NCBI RefSeq assembly: GCF_009208105.1
Contig: NZ_WFKL01000001.1
Coordinates: 3,658,001-3,722,000, forward strand
Direction of reading: 5' to 3'
Source: Rouxiella sp. S1S-2
GTDB taxonomy: Bacteria > Pseudomonadota > Gammaproteobacteria > Enterobacterales > Enterobacteriaceae
Length of the DNA stretch: 64,000 nt
Positions 18,438 to 27,875 of the stretch are shown in pieces; position 1 is the first letter of the stretch, and every line of letters begins with the position of its first letter. Below the pieces are notes generated by a model, which saw only the letters and a list, made by a program, of their open reading frames with translations, searched no databases and was not told the origin of the DNA. The translations under genes and the position numbers were made by a program.

Positions 18438-18842
18438 ATGGAGTGGGATAACGAAGACATACTGCAGTTTTCAAAGGCGGTATGTGAAGGATTAAGCGAC
18501 GACGACGACGGGCTAAAGCGAGAGATTCTTACCCATGCTGGCAACCGCTGGTCATTAGGTGTGGTACATATTCTGGGCACCAGTGGACCTCTTCGGCATG
18601 CGGAAATAAGCCGCCGTCTGGCGGGCGTCACGCAGAGGATGTTGACGCGCACGCTGCGCCAGCTTGAGCGCGACGGCCTGATTTCACGCTGTGATTACCA
18701 GGAAAAGCATCCGCGCGTGGTTTACTCGGTTACCGATTTAGGCAAAGAGATGCTGATTCAAATGATGCCTTTGTGGCATTGGATAATCACCTCGGCCGAC
18801 GATTTTCGAACTGCCAGAACGCGTTATGATGAGACCCAATAA
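18438..18842 (+). CDS. HxlR-family winged-helix regulator
   Basis: The 134-residue protein matches the HxlR family: GNRWSLGVVHILG at about 35, the recognition segment EISRRLAGVTQRMLTRTL, and the wing with HPRVVYSVTDLG. The family's usual N-terminal cysteine is at residue 16 (AVCEGL). A near-perfect GGAGGTGA precedes the ATG. It is divergent from the NmrA-like gene and probably controls it. Confidence 0.9.
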   Translation: MEWDNEDILQFSKAVCEGLSDDDDGLKREILTHAGNRWSLGVVHILGTSGPLRHAEISRRLAGVTQRMLTRTLRQLERDGLISRCDYQEKHPRVVYSVTDLGKEMLIQMMPLWHWIITSADDFRTARTRYDETQ

Positions 18843-18967
18843 AAGCATCATTCTGACGATAACCATGACTAAATTTTAACCTCAACGTCTCGCGCTGCTT
18901 AATGTAGCGTAGGAACCGATGGCCATAAGTCTTCTTGCTTTAATCTTCAAGTGGCGTCAATATATGT

Positions 18968-18988
18968 TTCATATACGATTCATATAAT
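18968..18988 (+). promoter_or_regulatory. promoter with direct repeats upstream of the ParD-like gene
   Basis: TTCATATA occurs at 18968-18975 and 18979-18986, 11 bp apart (one helical turn), and the second copy runs into TATAAT (18983-18988), a consensus -10. A repressor binding the repeats would block the promoter, as expected for an autoregulated antitoxin-like protein. The -35 is poor. Between 18843 and 18960 nothing else was recognised. Confidence 0.5.
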
Positions 18989-18996
18989 GAGGATTT

Positions 18997-19194
18997 ATGG
19001 GCATTGTTAATATTGACGATGAGTTGCACGATCAACTGCGCCGAGCTTCCGGGGTGTCACTGCGCTCCATTAATGCTCAGGCGAGCTTCTGGATTAAAAT
19101 TGGCAGATTATGTGAAACCAATCCCACACTCAGTTTCAATGACATCATGAAACTTGAAATGTGTTCTGCCGGTGTTTCATCCGAGCCTCGATGA
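18997..19194 (+). CDS. ParD-like antitoxin-family protein
   Basis: The 65-residue protein fits the ParD-like family: an N-terminal ribbon-helix-helix-like segment beginning GIVNIDDELHDQLRRASG followed by SLRSINAQASFWIKIGRLCE. No toxin gene of the RelE/ParE type follows. Instead a methionine aminopeptidase gene starts inside its stop codon. Its likely DNA-binding role and the repeats at its promoter suggest autoregulation. AGGATTT gives a moderate ribosome site. Confidence 0.8.
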   Translation: MGIVNIDDELHDQLRRASGVSLRSINAQASFWIKIGRLCETNPTLSFNDIMKLEMCSAGVSSEPR

Positions 19195-19982
19195 GTGAAA
19201 GAACTATGATCAAACAACCCCATGAACTGGCGCTGCTGGCCGAATCAGGACGACTGCTTGCCTCAGTGTTTGAGATGCTGGATAAACTGCCATTACGTGG
19301 CATGTCTACGCTGGAAGTCGATTCTCTGGTAGATAAGTTCATCACCCATGACCTTCAGGCTCGACCGGCAAGTAAAGGCCAGTATAACTACCCCTTCGTT
19401 CTTAACGCTTCTATCGATGATGTAATTTGCCACGGCGTCCCCTCTCAGACAGATATTCTGCGTGAGGGTGCCATTGTCAATTTTGACATTACCCTCGAAA
19501 AAGAGGGGTATATTGCGGATTCCAGTAAAACTTACCTGGTGGGGGATGTCAGTGTAGAGGCGAGGAGATTAGTGCGAACAACTTATGAAGCCATGTGGGA
19601 AGGAATTTACCGGGTTCGCCCCGGCGCTTTTCTGGGCGATATTGGATGGGCAATAGAAAAGCATGCCAAGCGAAGTGGTTTTTCTGTCGTGCGTGAATTT
19701 TGCGGCCACGGCATTGGCCGTGAGATGCATGAAGAGCCGCAGATTTTACACTATGGCAAACGTAATACAGGTTTAGTCATGCGTGAGGGGATGGTGTTCA
19801 CCATTGAGCCAATGCTGAATCAGGGCGGAAGAAGCATAAAGCAACAGGACGACGGTTGGACGGTAACCACCCGAGACGGATCGCTTTCCGCACAGTTCGA
19901 ACATACCGTGTCTGTTACCGCTACCGGCTTCTCAGTGCTGACCTTAGGTTCTAATGAAAAAGGGATGCTTAACAGACGTTAA
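19191..19982 (+). CDS. type I methionine aminopeptidase paralogue
   Basis: The protein removes N-terminal methionine in the family sense; all five metal ligands are visible: Asp in NFDITL, Asp in IADSSKTY, His in CGHGIGREMHEEP, Glu in FTIEPM, and Glu in SAQFEHTVSVT. His in VICHGVP is also kept. I start at ATG 19191, which overlaps the ParD-like stop as ATGA and gives 263 residues. ATG 19206 is an alternative, and the frame from 19161 lies inside the previous gene. Coupling to a ParD-like gene suggests an accessory enzyme rather than the housekeeping Map, which normally sits by rpsB. Confidence 0.9.
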   Translation: MSERTMIKQPHELALLAESGRLLASVFEMLDKLPLRGMSTLEVDSLVDKFITHDLQARPASKGQYNYPFVLNASIDDVICHGVPSQTDILREGAIVNFDITLEKEGYIADSSKTYLVGDVSVEARRLVRTTYEAMWEGIYRVRPGAFLGDIGWAIEKHAKRSGFSVVREFCGHGIGREMHEEPQILHYGKRNTGLVMREGMVFTIEPMLNQGGRSIKQQDDGWTVTTRDGSLSAQFEHTVSVTATGFSVLTLGSNEKGMLNRR

Positions 19983-20005
19983 GTTCCCTGTTTACTTTTA
20001 CGGCC

Positions 20006-20037
20006 GATGTTCTTTAGCGTGTGAGCAAAAGAACATC
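20006..20037. repeat. 10-bp perfect hairpin after the aminopeptidase gene
   Basis: GATGTTCTTT and AAAGAACATC pair perfectly around a 12-nt loop, 24 nt after the stop codon. No T-run follows, so it is not a standard terminator but may stabilise the 3' end. The remainder of 19983-20222 holds no gene. Confidence 0.5.
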
Positions 20038-20222
20038 GCCAGCCCGTCTACTTTCTTTCTCCTAAAGCATAACCTGCCGCATCCGTCATCTTATCCAGCG
20101 ATTTTCCAGTACAAATTGGCTATAAGCCATATTTTTTCGTTGTTAGACAATCCGAAAACACAACCTTACTCTTTGTCATGTTTTGTATATTAATCCGCTA
20201 ATCCCTTGATGAGGAATGTCAT

Positions 20223-21929
20223 TTGGCAAAGTCTTTACCACGTTTTCAAACCCGCGGGTTGTCACAATTTACGCCGCTGAAAATCGCGTTGTTGTGCGCA
20301 TCGATTTTATTCTCCTCCGGCGCTATGGCTGATGAATTACTCAAAGAGGGCATTACACCCGCGACTGACGCAAGCCAGATTCCGACTGCCGCCAAACTGC
20401 GTAAAGACACGGTGATTGCGGGTATTTCGGAACCGCAGGGGATTTTTAACCCTTACTTCTTCGTCAACGGCTGGGACGAAAACGTGACTAACGTAATTTT
20501 CGCCCGCCTTATTGACTGGAATAGCCATGGCGAATCCGTACCCGGACTGGCTGAAAGCTGGAGCGTTACCCCTGATGGCAAGACTTACACCATCAAACTG
20601 CGGCCTAATCTGAAATTCAGTGACGGTTCACCGCTCACCGCCGAAGATGTGGCTTTCACGCTGACCGTGCTTTATGACCCGAAATATGACGGTGATACCG
20701 ACATTTCTCTCGCACACATTGTCGGGGGGGATGATTATAAGGCTGGCAAAGCGGACAGCATCAGCGGCCTGAAAGTTATCGACCCACAAACTCTGCAGGT
20801 GACCACCCGGGAAGCGGGCGCCACAACGTTGCAGAAAATCGGCGGCCCTGTGTTGTCGAAAGCCTATTACGGCAAAGGTTACAGCCGCGGTAATCTTGAC
20901 CACTTACGCACGCTGCACGGCAAACCGCTCGGCAACGGGCCTTACATCTACGACAAATACATTCCAGGCCAGGAGATCCGCTTCCACGCCAACCCAAATT
21001 ACTACAAAGGCGAGCCGCCAACGCCGCGCTTTATCTATCGTGTGACCAATCCGTCCACCAATTTCCAGTTGTTCCAGACCGGTGACACGGATTATGACGC
21101 CTTCACCTCACGCCCTGACGATATCGAACAGTTGAAGCTGCTCGGCTTCGCCAACATCAACCTTTATGGTTCCAGCGATTACAGCAAGATTGAATTCAAT
21201 TTCAGACGCCCTGTCCTGCAAGACGTCAGAGTCCGTCAGGCGCTGATTTACGGTCTGGATCGCCAACAGTTGATTGACGTGGTCTATCAAGGTTATGGCT
21301 CAGTGGCCAATGAACCTATCGCCCCTATTTCCTGGGCGTATAACGCTGAGGGGGTTAACCCGTATAAATACAATCCAGAACAGGCGAAGAAACTGCTTGA
21401 TGAAGCGGGTTGGAAAGTCGGCGCAGATGGCATTCGTGAGAAAGACGGTAAGCGCCTTGAACTGACGCTGCTGGTGAGCAAGAAAGTGCTCAACGACGCG
21501 CTGATCCCGATTGCTAAAGAGAATTATCGCCAGATTGGCGTGCTGCTCAAGCCCCAGGTATTGGACTTCAATGCGCTGATGTCACAGCGCAAATCGGGCA
21601 ACTACGACCTGGCTTCCTTCAGCACCAGCACCCTTAACGATCCACACGACGGTGTCTGGGACTTCTACAGCACCGAGGCGGCCACGCAAGGGGGATACAA
21701 CAATCCACAGGTTGATAAGTTGATCAATGAGGGTAACGCCCAATTGGATATTGAAAAACGGAAGCCTATCTATCACCAATTGTATGAGGTACTGGCTAAT
21801 GACCCGCCGGTTATCCTGCTGGCTAATCGAAAAATTCTTTCCGCCAGCAGCGCCCGCGTCACGGGTTTCAAACCGGATATCTATAACGGCCTGACCGGCA
21901 GCCTACCGGACGTCAAAATCGTCAAATAA
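20223..21929 (+). CDS. peptide-type ABC importer 2, periplasmic substrate-binding protein
   Basis: The 568-residue protein begins at TTG (20223) after GAGGA; the nearby ATG at 20216 is in another frame. A long basic N-terminus and the hydrophobic LKIALLCASILFSSGAMA form a signal peptide ending near Ala37. The mature part is a family 5 solute-binding protein with the YTIKLRPNLKFSDGSPLTA signature and VRVRQALIYGLDR. It heads a complete five-gene importer operon. The ligand is unknown. It is only distantly like the binding protein at 11294-12847, so the two systems probably have different substrates. Confidence 0.9.
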   Translation: MAKSLPRFQTRGLSQFTPLKIALLCASILFSSGAMADELLKEGITPATDASQIPTAAKLRKDTVIAGISEPQGIFNPYFFVNGWDENVTNVIFARLIDWNSHGESVPGLAESWSVTPDGKTYTIKLRPNLKFSDGSPLTAEDVAFTLTVLYDPKYDGDTDISLAHIVGGDDYKAGKADSISGLKVIDPQTLQVTTREAGATTLQKIGGPVLSKAYYGKGYSRGNLDHLRTLHGKPLGNGPYIYDKYIPGQEIRFHANPNYYKGEPPTPRFIYRVTNPSTNFQLFQTGDTDYDAFTSRPDDIEQLKLLGFANINLYGSSDYSKIEFNFRRPVLQDVRVRQALIYGLDRQQLIDVVYQGYGSVANEPIAPISWAYNAEGVNPYKYNPEQAKKLLDEAGWKVGADGIREKDGKRLELTLLVSKKVLNDALIPIAKENYRQIGVLLKPQVLDFNALMSQRKSGNYDLASFSTSTLNDPHDGVWDFYSTEAATQGGYNNPQVDKLINEGNAQLDIEKRKPIYHQLYEVLANDPPVILLANRKILSASSARVTGFKPDIYNGLTGSLPDVKIVK

Positions 21930-22008
21930 TGGCGCGATGCAGTCTTGTTAAACAATCAGAACCAAAGCCGCTGCCGGGAAATATTCCGGCAGCGTTAATG
22001 AGAAAGTC

Positions 22009-22968
22009 ATGAGAAATTTCATTCTGCGACGATTGCTGCAGACCATCCCGATGCTCTTCCTGGCCTCGTTGTTGATCTTCATGCTGTTTGCTCTTACCCC
22101 CGGCGATTTTATTGATGGAAACATCACCCTCACGGCGCAGCGCGCCGCAGAGTTAAAAGCGCTTTATGGTCTGGATCAACCCCTACTGAGCCGCTATATG
22201 CACTGGCTCGGACAGTTACTTCATGGCAATCTGGGTTTTTCACTGCAATACCAAATTCCGGTCAGCCAACTGCTTAATCAGTATATCTGGAACTCATTCC
22301 TGCTGGGTGTAATTGCCCTGATCCTTTATTGGGGTATCGCGCTAGCAGTGGGCATTGTCTCTGCGATGAAGCCCTATTCATTGTTCGATCACGGTGTCAG
22401 CGTGGTGATTTTCGCCGCAATGTCCTTCCCCACTTTCTTCCTGTGTCTATTGCTTATTAAATGGTTTGCCGTGGATCTGCACTGGTTGCCGGTGGGTGGC
22501 ATGACCAATACCGGCAGCGATGCCACAGGCTGGGCCTGGGTGATGCAGGTTGGCGCCCATCTCATTTTGCCGGTGTTAGCGCTGGTGATGTTGCAGGCAG
22601 GCAGCCTGACGCGATATTTCCGCGCCAGTATGCTAGACGTCGTACGCATGGATTTTATTCGTACCGCGCGCGCAAAAGGGCTACGTGAACGCACCGTTAT
22701 TCTTAAACATGCGTTGCGCAATGCGCTGCTACCGATCATTACCCTATTGGGTTTTGAGCTGCCGGGGCTGTTTTCCGGCGCACTTATCACTGAAAAAGTG
22801 TTTAACTGGCCGGGTGCCGGTCACATTCATATTGATTCACTGGCCGCGCGCGACTATCCGGTGTTGATGGGCTTCACGCTGTTTCTGGCCGTGCTGACCC
22901 TACTCGGCAATTTGATAGCCGACGTGCTCTATGCCTGGGCGGATCCACGGATCCGGGTGAGGTCCTGA
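22009..22968 (+). CDS. peptide-type ABC importer 2, permease (DppB-like)
   Basis: The 319-residue membrane protein shows the standard OppB N-terminus (FILRRLLQTIPMLFLASLLIF), six predicted helices and the EAA loop RTARAKGLRERTVILKHALRN. Its stop codon shares one base with the start of the next permease (TGATG), so the pair is translationally coupled. It comes 79 nt after the binding-protein gene. Confidence 0.92.
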   Translation: MRNFILRRLLQTIPMLFLASLLIFMLFALTPGDFIDGNITLTAQRAAELKALYGLDQPLLSRYMHWLGQLLHGNLGFSLQYQIPVSQLLNQYIWNSFLLGVIALILYWGIALAVGIVSAMKPYSLFDHGVSVVIFAAMSFPTFFLCLLLIKWFAVDLHWLPVGGMTNTGSDATGWAWVMQVGAHLILPVLALVMLQAGSLTRYFRASMLDVVRMDFIRTARAKGLRERTVILKHALRNALLPIITLLGFELPGLFSGALITEKVFNWPGAGHIHIDSLAARDYPVLMGFTLFLAVLTLLGNLIADVLYAWADPRIRVRS

Positions 22969-23909
22969 TGCTGAGTAACCTATTCTCCAGCCAGCGTCGC
23001 CTACGCAAGGCGCAAATACCGGTACTGGCACAGGTGACGCCATCGCCCTTACATCAGGCATGGAAGTCACTGCGACAAAATCGGCTGGCGATGTTTTGCA
23101 TGATCCTATTAGCTGTCATGGCGCTGTGGTGCATTTTCGGCCCAATTTTTTCGCCATGGCGTGATGAAGCCACCGACGCGTTGATCATCAACAAAGCGCC
23201 AAGTACCAGGCACTGGCTAGGGACCGACTTTCTCGGTCGAGATATCTACACCCGACTCCTGCTGGCTGGGCGAATTTCGTTGGTTATCGGCCTAATGACG
23301 ATGTTGCTGTCCGTGACGCTCGGCTATCTGCTTGGCGCGCTGTCAGGCTATGCCGGAGGGCTGACTGATAAATTGATTATGCGCTTTGCTGATCTGATGA
23401 TGACCATTCCCAGCCTGCCGTTGCTGATAGTGATGGGTGCGATGCTGGCAGAGCTGGATTTACCCCCAGAGTCTCGGGTTTACATGGTCATCGTCATGCT
23501 GAGTTTGCTTGAATGGCCTAAGCTGGCGCGGCTTGTGCGTGGGCAAATTCTCTCACTTCGTGAACGAGACTTTATGCTCGCTACTCAGGTATTGGGACTT
23601 TCCTCAAGGCGTCGTATTTTTGGTCATCTGTTGCCCAATACGGTCCCGATTCTGGTGGTGATGGCAACGATGGCCGTCGCTAACGCCATCCTTAGCGAAT
23701 CCGCACTCAGCTATCTCGGGTTAGGCGTGGTGCCGCCGATGGCCTCGTGGGGAAACATGATGGATGCCGCCAACAGCCTGATCGACTTCCAACGTCGTCC
23801 GTGGCTGTGGATGCCGCCGGGCATTGCCATCTTCCTCACAGTGGTTGCCATCAACGTATTGGGCGATGGCCTGCGTGATGCCCTCGACCCAAAAATGAAG
23901 CGGGGCTAA
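22968..23909 (+). CDS. peptide-type ABC importer 2, permease (DppC-like)
   Basis: The 313-residue protein has the DppC hallmarks: a cytoplasmic N-terminal tail, first helix near 45-65, HWLGTDFLGRDIYTRLL, and an EAA loop centred on QVLGLSSRRRIFGHLLPN. It is the partner channel subunit of the preceding permease. The next gene starts 3 nt downstream. Confidence 0.92.
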   Translation: MLSNLFSSQRRLRKAQIPVLAQVTPSPLHQAWKSLRQNRLAMFCMILLAVMALWCIFGPIFSPWRDEATDALIINKAPSTRHWLGTDFLGRDIYTRLLLAGRISLVIGLMTMLLSVTLGYLLGALSGYAGGLTDKLIMRFADLMMTIPSLPLLIVMGAMLAELDLPPESRVYMVIVMLSLLEWPKLARLVRGQILSLRERDFMLATQVLGLSSRRRIFGHLLPNTVPILVVMATMAVANAILSESALSYLGLGVVPPMASWGNMMDAANSLIDFQRRPWLWMPPGIAIFLTVVAINVLGDGLRDALDPKMKRG

Positions 23910-23912
23910 AAA

Positions 23913-24899
23913 GTGACTCAACCTTTAGTACGTTTTAATCGTCTATCGCTGTCATTTGCCAGCGAATTGGGCAGAGTCCGTGCCGTACAAGACGTCACCT
24001 TTGACGTGATGCCCGGTCAGACGGTGGGTATTGTTGGCGAATCGGGCTGTGGAAAAAGCGTCACTGCCATGTCGCTGATGGGACTGCTGCCCCCCCAGTC
24101 AGCACGTATCGACGGCGGTGAAATCCTGTTCGAAGGGCAGAACCTGCTGAACCTGCGGCCATCACAGATGGCGAATCTGCGCGGCAACCAGCTGGCCATG
24201 ATCTTTCAAGAGCCCATGAGTGCACTCAATCCGGTGCTGACCATCGGCGAACAGTTAGTCGAGCCGTTGACTCGCCATCTGGGCGATGCGCCAAAAGCCG
24301 CGTGGCAGAAAGCGACCTCGTTACTCACAGAGGTGGGACTGGCGCGAGCCGACAGCCTGATGAACAGCTACCCGCATCAACTTTCCGGGGGAATGTTACA
24401 GCGGGTGATGATCGCCATGGCTCTGAGTTGCAAACCGAAATTATTGATTGCTGATGAACCGACCACCGCGCTCGACGTCACCGTACAGGCTCAGATCCTC
24501 ACGTTGCTACGTGACCAGGCACTGCGCCAGCAGATGGCGCTGATGTTGATAACACATGATTTGGGTGTGATTGCTCAAATGGCCGACCACGTGGTGGTGA
24601 TGTACGCGGGGAAAGTCGTCGAACAGGGGCCGGTGACCGATGTGTTGCGTAATCCACTCCACCCTTACACGCAGGGATTGATCGCCTCGCGGCCGGTTCC
24701 GGGCGAACGTCGGCGCCGTCTCTACTCAATACCGGGCCAGGTGCCTGATCTTGCCGCATTGCCGGATTATTGTGCCTTCAATGACCGCTGCGCCAAAGCG
24801 ACTGCGCGTTGCCGCCAGAGCATACCGTTGTTAGTGGGTCAATTCCGTCAGGCCGCCTGTTTTTACAGCGGTTTGACCGCTGTAAAAGAGCCAGAGTGA
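23913..24899 (+). CDS. peptide-type ABC importer 2, ATPase (DppD-like)
   Basis: The 328-residue ATPase starts at GTG. It has Walker A GESGCGKS near residue 43, [15 protein letters not shown] as signature, [13 protein letters not shown] as Walker B, and the C-terminal oligopeptide-transporter region with [14 protein letters not shown], whose spaced cysteines resemble the iron-sulfur-like motif found in many DppD proteins. It forms a heterodimer with the next ATPase. Confidence 0.92.
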   Translation: MTQPLVRFNRLSLSFASELGRVRAVQDVTFDVMPGQTVGIVGESGCGKSVTAMSLMGLLPPQSARIDGGEILFEGQNLLNLRPSQMANLRGNQLAMIFQEPMSALNPVLTIGEQLVEPLTRHLGDAPKAAWQKATSLLTEVGLARADSLMNSYPHQLSGGMLQRVMIAMALSCKPKLLIADEPTTALDVTVQAQILTLLRDQALRQQMALMLITHDLGVIAQMADHVVVMYAGKVVEQGPVTDVLRNPLHPYTQGLIASRPVPGERRRRLYSIPGQVPDLAALPDYCAFNDRCAKATARCRQSIPLLVGQFRQAACFYSGLTAVKEPE

Positions 24900-24904
24900 C
24901 AAAA

Positions 24905-25873
24905 ATGAATACAGAGTTTTTAGTCGAGGTCGAAGGCCTCAAAAAACATTTCCCGATCCGTGATGGCCTGTTCGGGCAAGAAACTGGCCAGCTGCGCGCC
25001 GTGGACGGCGTCAGTTTTACTATCCGTAAGGGGTCTATTTTTGGCCTGGTGGGAGAGTCCGGCAGTGGTAAAACCACGGTGGGCAGAAGCCTGCTGGGGT
25101 TGTATGAGAAAACCGCAGGCCGCGTGAAATTTCGCGGTATGGATTTGGCATCGCTCACACCAAAACAGCTCACTGCGCTGCGTCCGAAAATGCAGCTGGT
25201 ATTTCAGGACCCTTACAGCTCGCTAAACCCGCGTATGAGAATTGGCGACGCTATAGGCGAAGCCATGTTGGCTCATAAGCTTTGTTCGCCCGCAGAACTG
25301 CGAGGCAAAGTGGATGAAGTAATGAGTATTTGCGGACTATCGCCGCTGCATTATAACCGCTTTCCGCATGAATTTTCAGGTGGCCAACGCCAGAGGATCG
25401 GCATCGCGCGGGCACTGATTTTAAAGCCGGATTTTATTATTGCCGATGAGCCGATATCGGCACTTGATGTCTCGATTCAGGCGCAAATCATCAATCTTTT
25501 TTCAGACCTGCGTGATGACCACGGTGTAACATTTTTATTTATCTCTCATGACCTTGGCGTAGTTGAACACCTTTGTGACGACGTGGCCGTGATGTATCTC
25601 GGGCAGATTGTAGAAACTGCACAACGCGATACACTATTCCGCCAGCCACTGCATCCTTATACCCAAGCATTGCTGGCGGCCGTACCGACGCTTGACCCAG
25701 ACTGCGGGCCGGTAGCGATGGCGCGGGGTGAAATTCCCGACCCCTCCAAACCTCCCGCCGGTTGCCGCTTCAATACCCGTTGCCCGCTGGCGACAGCGCG
25801 CTGTCGTAGTGAGATGCCGCTCCTGCGCGAAGTGGGTGAAGTGGGTCATCGTGTAGCCTGCCACTTGGTGTGA
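24905..25873 (+). CDS. peptide-type ABC importer 2, ATPase (DppF-like)
   Basis: The 322-residue ATPase has Walker A GESGSGKT, the QLVFQDPYSSLNPRM Q-loop, signature FSGGQRQRIGIARAL and the Walker B region IIADEPISALDVS, all typical of DppF. I start at ATG 24905 (MNTEFLVEV), 5 nt after the DppD-like stop. The frame is open from 24809, but that would overlap the preceding gene by 90 nt. It is the last gene of the importer operon; no clear terminator was found before the convergent SDR gene. Confidence 0.92.
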   Translation: MNTEFLVEVEGLKKHFPIRDGLFGQETGQLRAVDGVSFTIRKGSIFGLVGESGSGKTTVGRSLLGLYEKTAGRVKFRGMDLASLTPKQLTALRPKMQLVFQDPYSSLNPRMRIGDAIGEAMLAHKLCSPAELRGKVDEVMSICGLSPLHYNRFPHEFSGGQRQRIGIARALILKPDFIIADEPISALDVSIQAQIINLFSDLRDDHGVTFLFISHDLGVVEHLCDDVAVMYLGQIVETAQRDTLFRQPLHPYTQALLAAVPTLDPDCGPVAMARGEIPDPSKPPAGCRFNTRCPLATARCRSEMPLLREVGEVGHRVACHLV

Positions 25874-25926
25874 ATCATAAGCGGGGAAAATATTGGCAGC
25901 GAAACGGTCAATGGCGTTTACCTCGT

Positions 25927-26676
25927 CTACACACCGCCACACAAGTCTATAAAACTGCCCGTGACGAAGGAAGCTTCGTCACTGAGTAGCCAAAGAATTG
26001 CATTAGCGACTTCTTCGGGTGTTCCCCCTCTTTGCATCGGAAAGTTCTTGGCGATGCGATCGACTCTTGAAGGCTCGCCACCATCAGCATGGATATCCGT
26101 GTAAATGCCTCCCGGACGAACACAGTTGACGCGGATGCCGTCGGCAGCGACTTCTTTGGACAGGCCGGTGGTAAAAGTGTCAACAGCCCCTTTCGAGGCG
26201 GCATAATCAATGTATTCAAAAGGTGAACCGCTTTTCGCTGCTCCGGATGAAACGTTCACGATAGAACCACCAAAACCGCCTTTGGAAAGTGACATACGTT
26301 TTATCGCTTCACGTGAGCAATAAAAATGACTCATCACATTCGTTAATAGCACCTGTTGGAAGCGCTCTCCCTCCATATCAATTAGGGGCATTTTTTGCTT
26401 CAGGATCCCCACATTATTGACGAGGTGGGTAATAACGCCAAGTTGACGATCAATGTCGTCGAAAACTTTTGTTACTTGATGCTCATTTGAAACATCGGCA
26501 CGTACGGCAATACATTTCCCGCCCAGGTTTAAAATCTCGTCACGGATGCTAAAGGCAGATTTCTCATCGTTTATATAATTTATGCATACAGCGTAACCTT
26601 GTTTTGCAGCCAGTAACGCGGTAGCCGCACCAATGCCTCGACTAGAGCCGGTCACTAATAAAACTTTTCCGTTCAT
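25927..26676 (-). CDS. short-chain dehydrogenase/reductase, 3-oxoacyl-ACP reductase-like
   Basis: The 249-residue protein is a classical SDR: cofactor site TGSSRGIG (8-15), NNVG near 88, catalytic Ser in VNVSSGAA, and the YIDYAASKGAVD segment holding the Tyr-x3-Lys pair. The Arg/Asp pattern after the second strand suggests NADP(H), but this is not certain. The substrate is unknown. It is monocistronic, with ATG at 26676 behind GGGAAA, convergent with the peptide importer operon and downstream of ada on the same strand with a 152-nt gap. Confidence 0.88.
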   Translation of the reverse strand: MNGKVLLVTGSSRGIGAATALLAAKQGYAVCINYINDEKSAFSIRDEILNLGGKCIAVRADVSNEHQVTKVFDDIDRQLGVITHLVNNVGILKQKMPLIDMEGERFQQVLLTNVMSHFYCSREAIKRMSLSKGGFGGSIVNVSSGAAKSGSPFEYIDYAASKGAVDTFTTGLSKEVAADGIRVNCVRPGGIYTDIHADGGEPSRVDRIAKNFPMQRGGTPEEVANAILWLLSDEASFVTGSFIDLCGGV

Positions 26677-26828
26677 AATTTCCCTATTGAGCAGTATTTA
26701 TTGGCAAAATAATTGAAAAGAACCAAATGATGGACGGTGGCGAGCAGAAAAACCTAACGTCAGTAAATGATATAATTTACAATTATTTAGTTACTCGCTA
26801 TGTTAGCTATATGCAAGTATCAGTTCTT

Positions 26829-27875
26829 TTAGCGTTGTTTTCGTTCATGTTCAATAAGCCATTCTTTACGCGCAATGCCTCCGCCGTAACCTTTCATAGC
26901 CCCCTCTTTGCCGATGATTCTGTGGCAAGGAATAACAATGGCTATTCGGTTTGCTCCGTTCGCCGCAGCCACCGCGCGTACTGCATTAGGTTTTCCAATC
27001 TGCCTGGAAAGAGCTTGGTAGTGTGACGTTTGGCCATAAGGAACCGCGCGTAACCCCTGCCAGACGGAGCGTTGAAAATCACTACCTGGAGCATCGAGCG
27101 TGAGAGCAAACTGTTGACGCGTTCCAGAAAAGTACTCACTGACCTCTTTTTCCGCTTGTCGTGTATGACTATTTTCCCCTGACATTATTCGAGCATTCAG
27201 CAAACGTTGGAGGTCACGAAATTCAGTCTCCAGCATTCGGCGGTCAGTAAATTCCAGCAGGCAAACTCCACGTTGCGTGGCACAGACGAACATTGGGCCC
27301 AGCATCGTGGTAAAGCGGTGAATTAAAATTACCTGAGTCTGTTCAGTGGGAGCAACACCCGTGAGTTGCTTATAGGTATAACCAAAACCACTTAATGATT
27401 CATAGCCATTATCAAAAGCCACATCGGTGGCAGCACGCCCACTTTTTAGCTCCTGAAATGCGATATTCACCCGCTGCATTCGTTGAAATGCCTGGAAAGT
27501 AACACCGTGGTTTTGTAGAAACCAGCGCCGTAACCGTTCGGGGCTGATATCATGCTTACGTAGCACACCATCGGTTATTCGTGTTTTAGGGTTAGCGCGC
27601 AGGAGTTCAAGTGCTTGCTCGATAATCAAAGGAGCTGTGTACGCATTTTCAGTGGGTCGACATACTTTGCAGGGGCGAAAACCTGCATCCAGAGCAGATT
27701 TAAAATTTTTATAAAACTCGACATTTTCGCGTTTCGGTTTCCGCGCCCGACATACCGAAATACAAAATACCCCTGTCGTTTTGACGCCAACGAAAAACAC
27801 CCCCGTGTACTCCGAAGCCCGCGCAAGTAATGCCTGATACCAGACATTGCACAAGGCATTATCTAGAACTTTCAT
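26829..27875 (-). CDS. ada: bifunctional methyltransferase/transcriptional activator of the adaptive response
   Basis: Ada repairs methylphosphotriesters and O6-methylguanine and activates the adaptive response when methylated. The 348-residue protein has the N-terminal zinc domain with the acceptor Cys38 in TTGVFCISVCRAR and the CKVC pair, an AraC-type helix-turn-helix region (about 80-180), and a C-terminal MGMT domain with the acceptor Cys near 317 in IPCHRIIG. I start at ATG 27875 after AGGAG; then Cys38 falls at the same number as in E. coli. The upstream gene ends 17 nt inside it, so the two are cotranscribed. alkB, often next to ada, is absent. Confidence 0.95.
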   Translation of the reverse strand: MKVLDNALCNVWYQALLARASEYTGVFFVGVKTTGVFCISVCRARKPKRENVEFYKNFKSALDAGFRPCKVCRPTENAYTAPLIIEQALELLRANPKTRITDGVLRKHDISPERLRRWFLQNHGVTFQAFQRMQRVNIAFQELKSGRAATDVAFDNGYESLSGFGYTYKQLTGVAPTEQTQVILIHRFTTMLGPMFVCATQRGVCLLEFTDRRMLETEFRDLQRLLNARIMSGENSHTRQAEKEVSEYFSGTRQQFALTLDAPGSDFQRSVWQGLRAVPYGQTSHYQALSRQIGKPNAVRAVAAANGANRIAIVIPCHRIIGKEGAMKGYGGGIARKEWLIEHERKQR

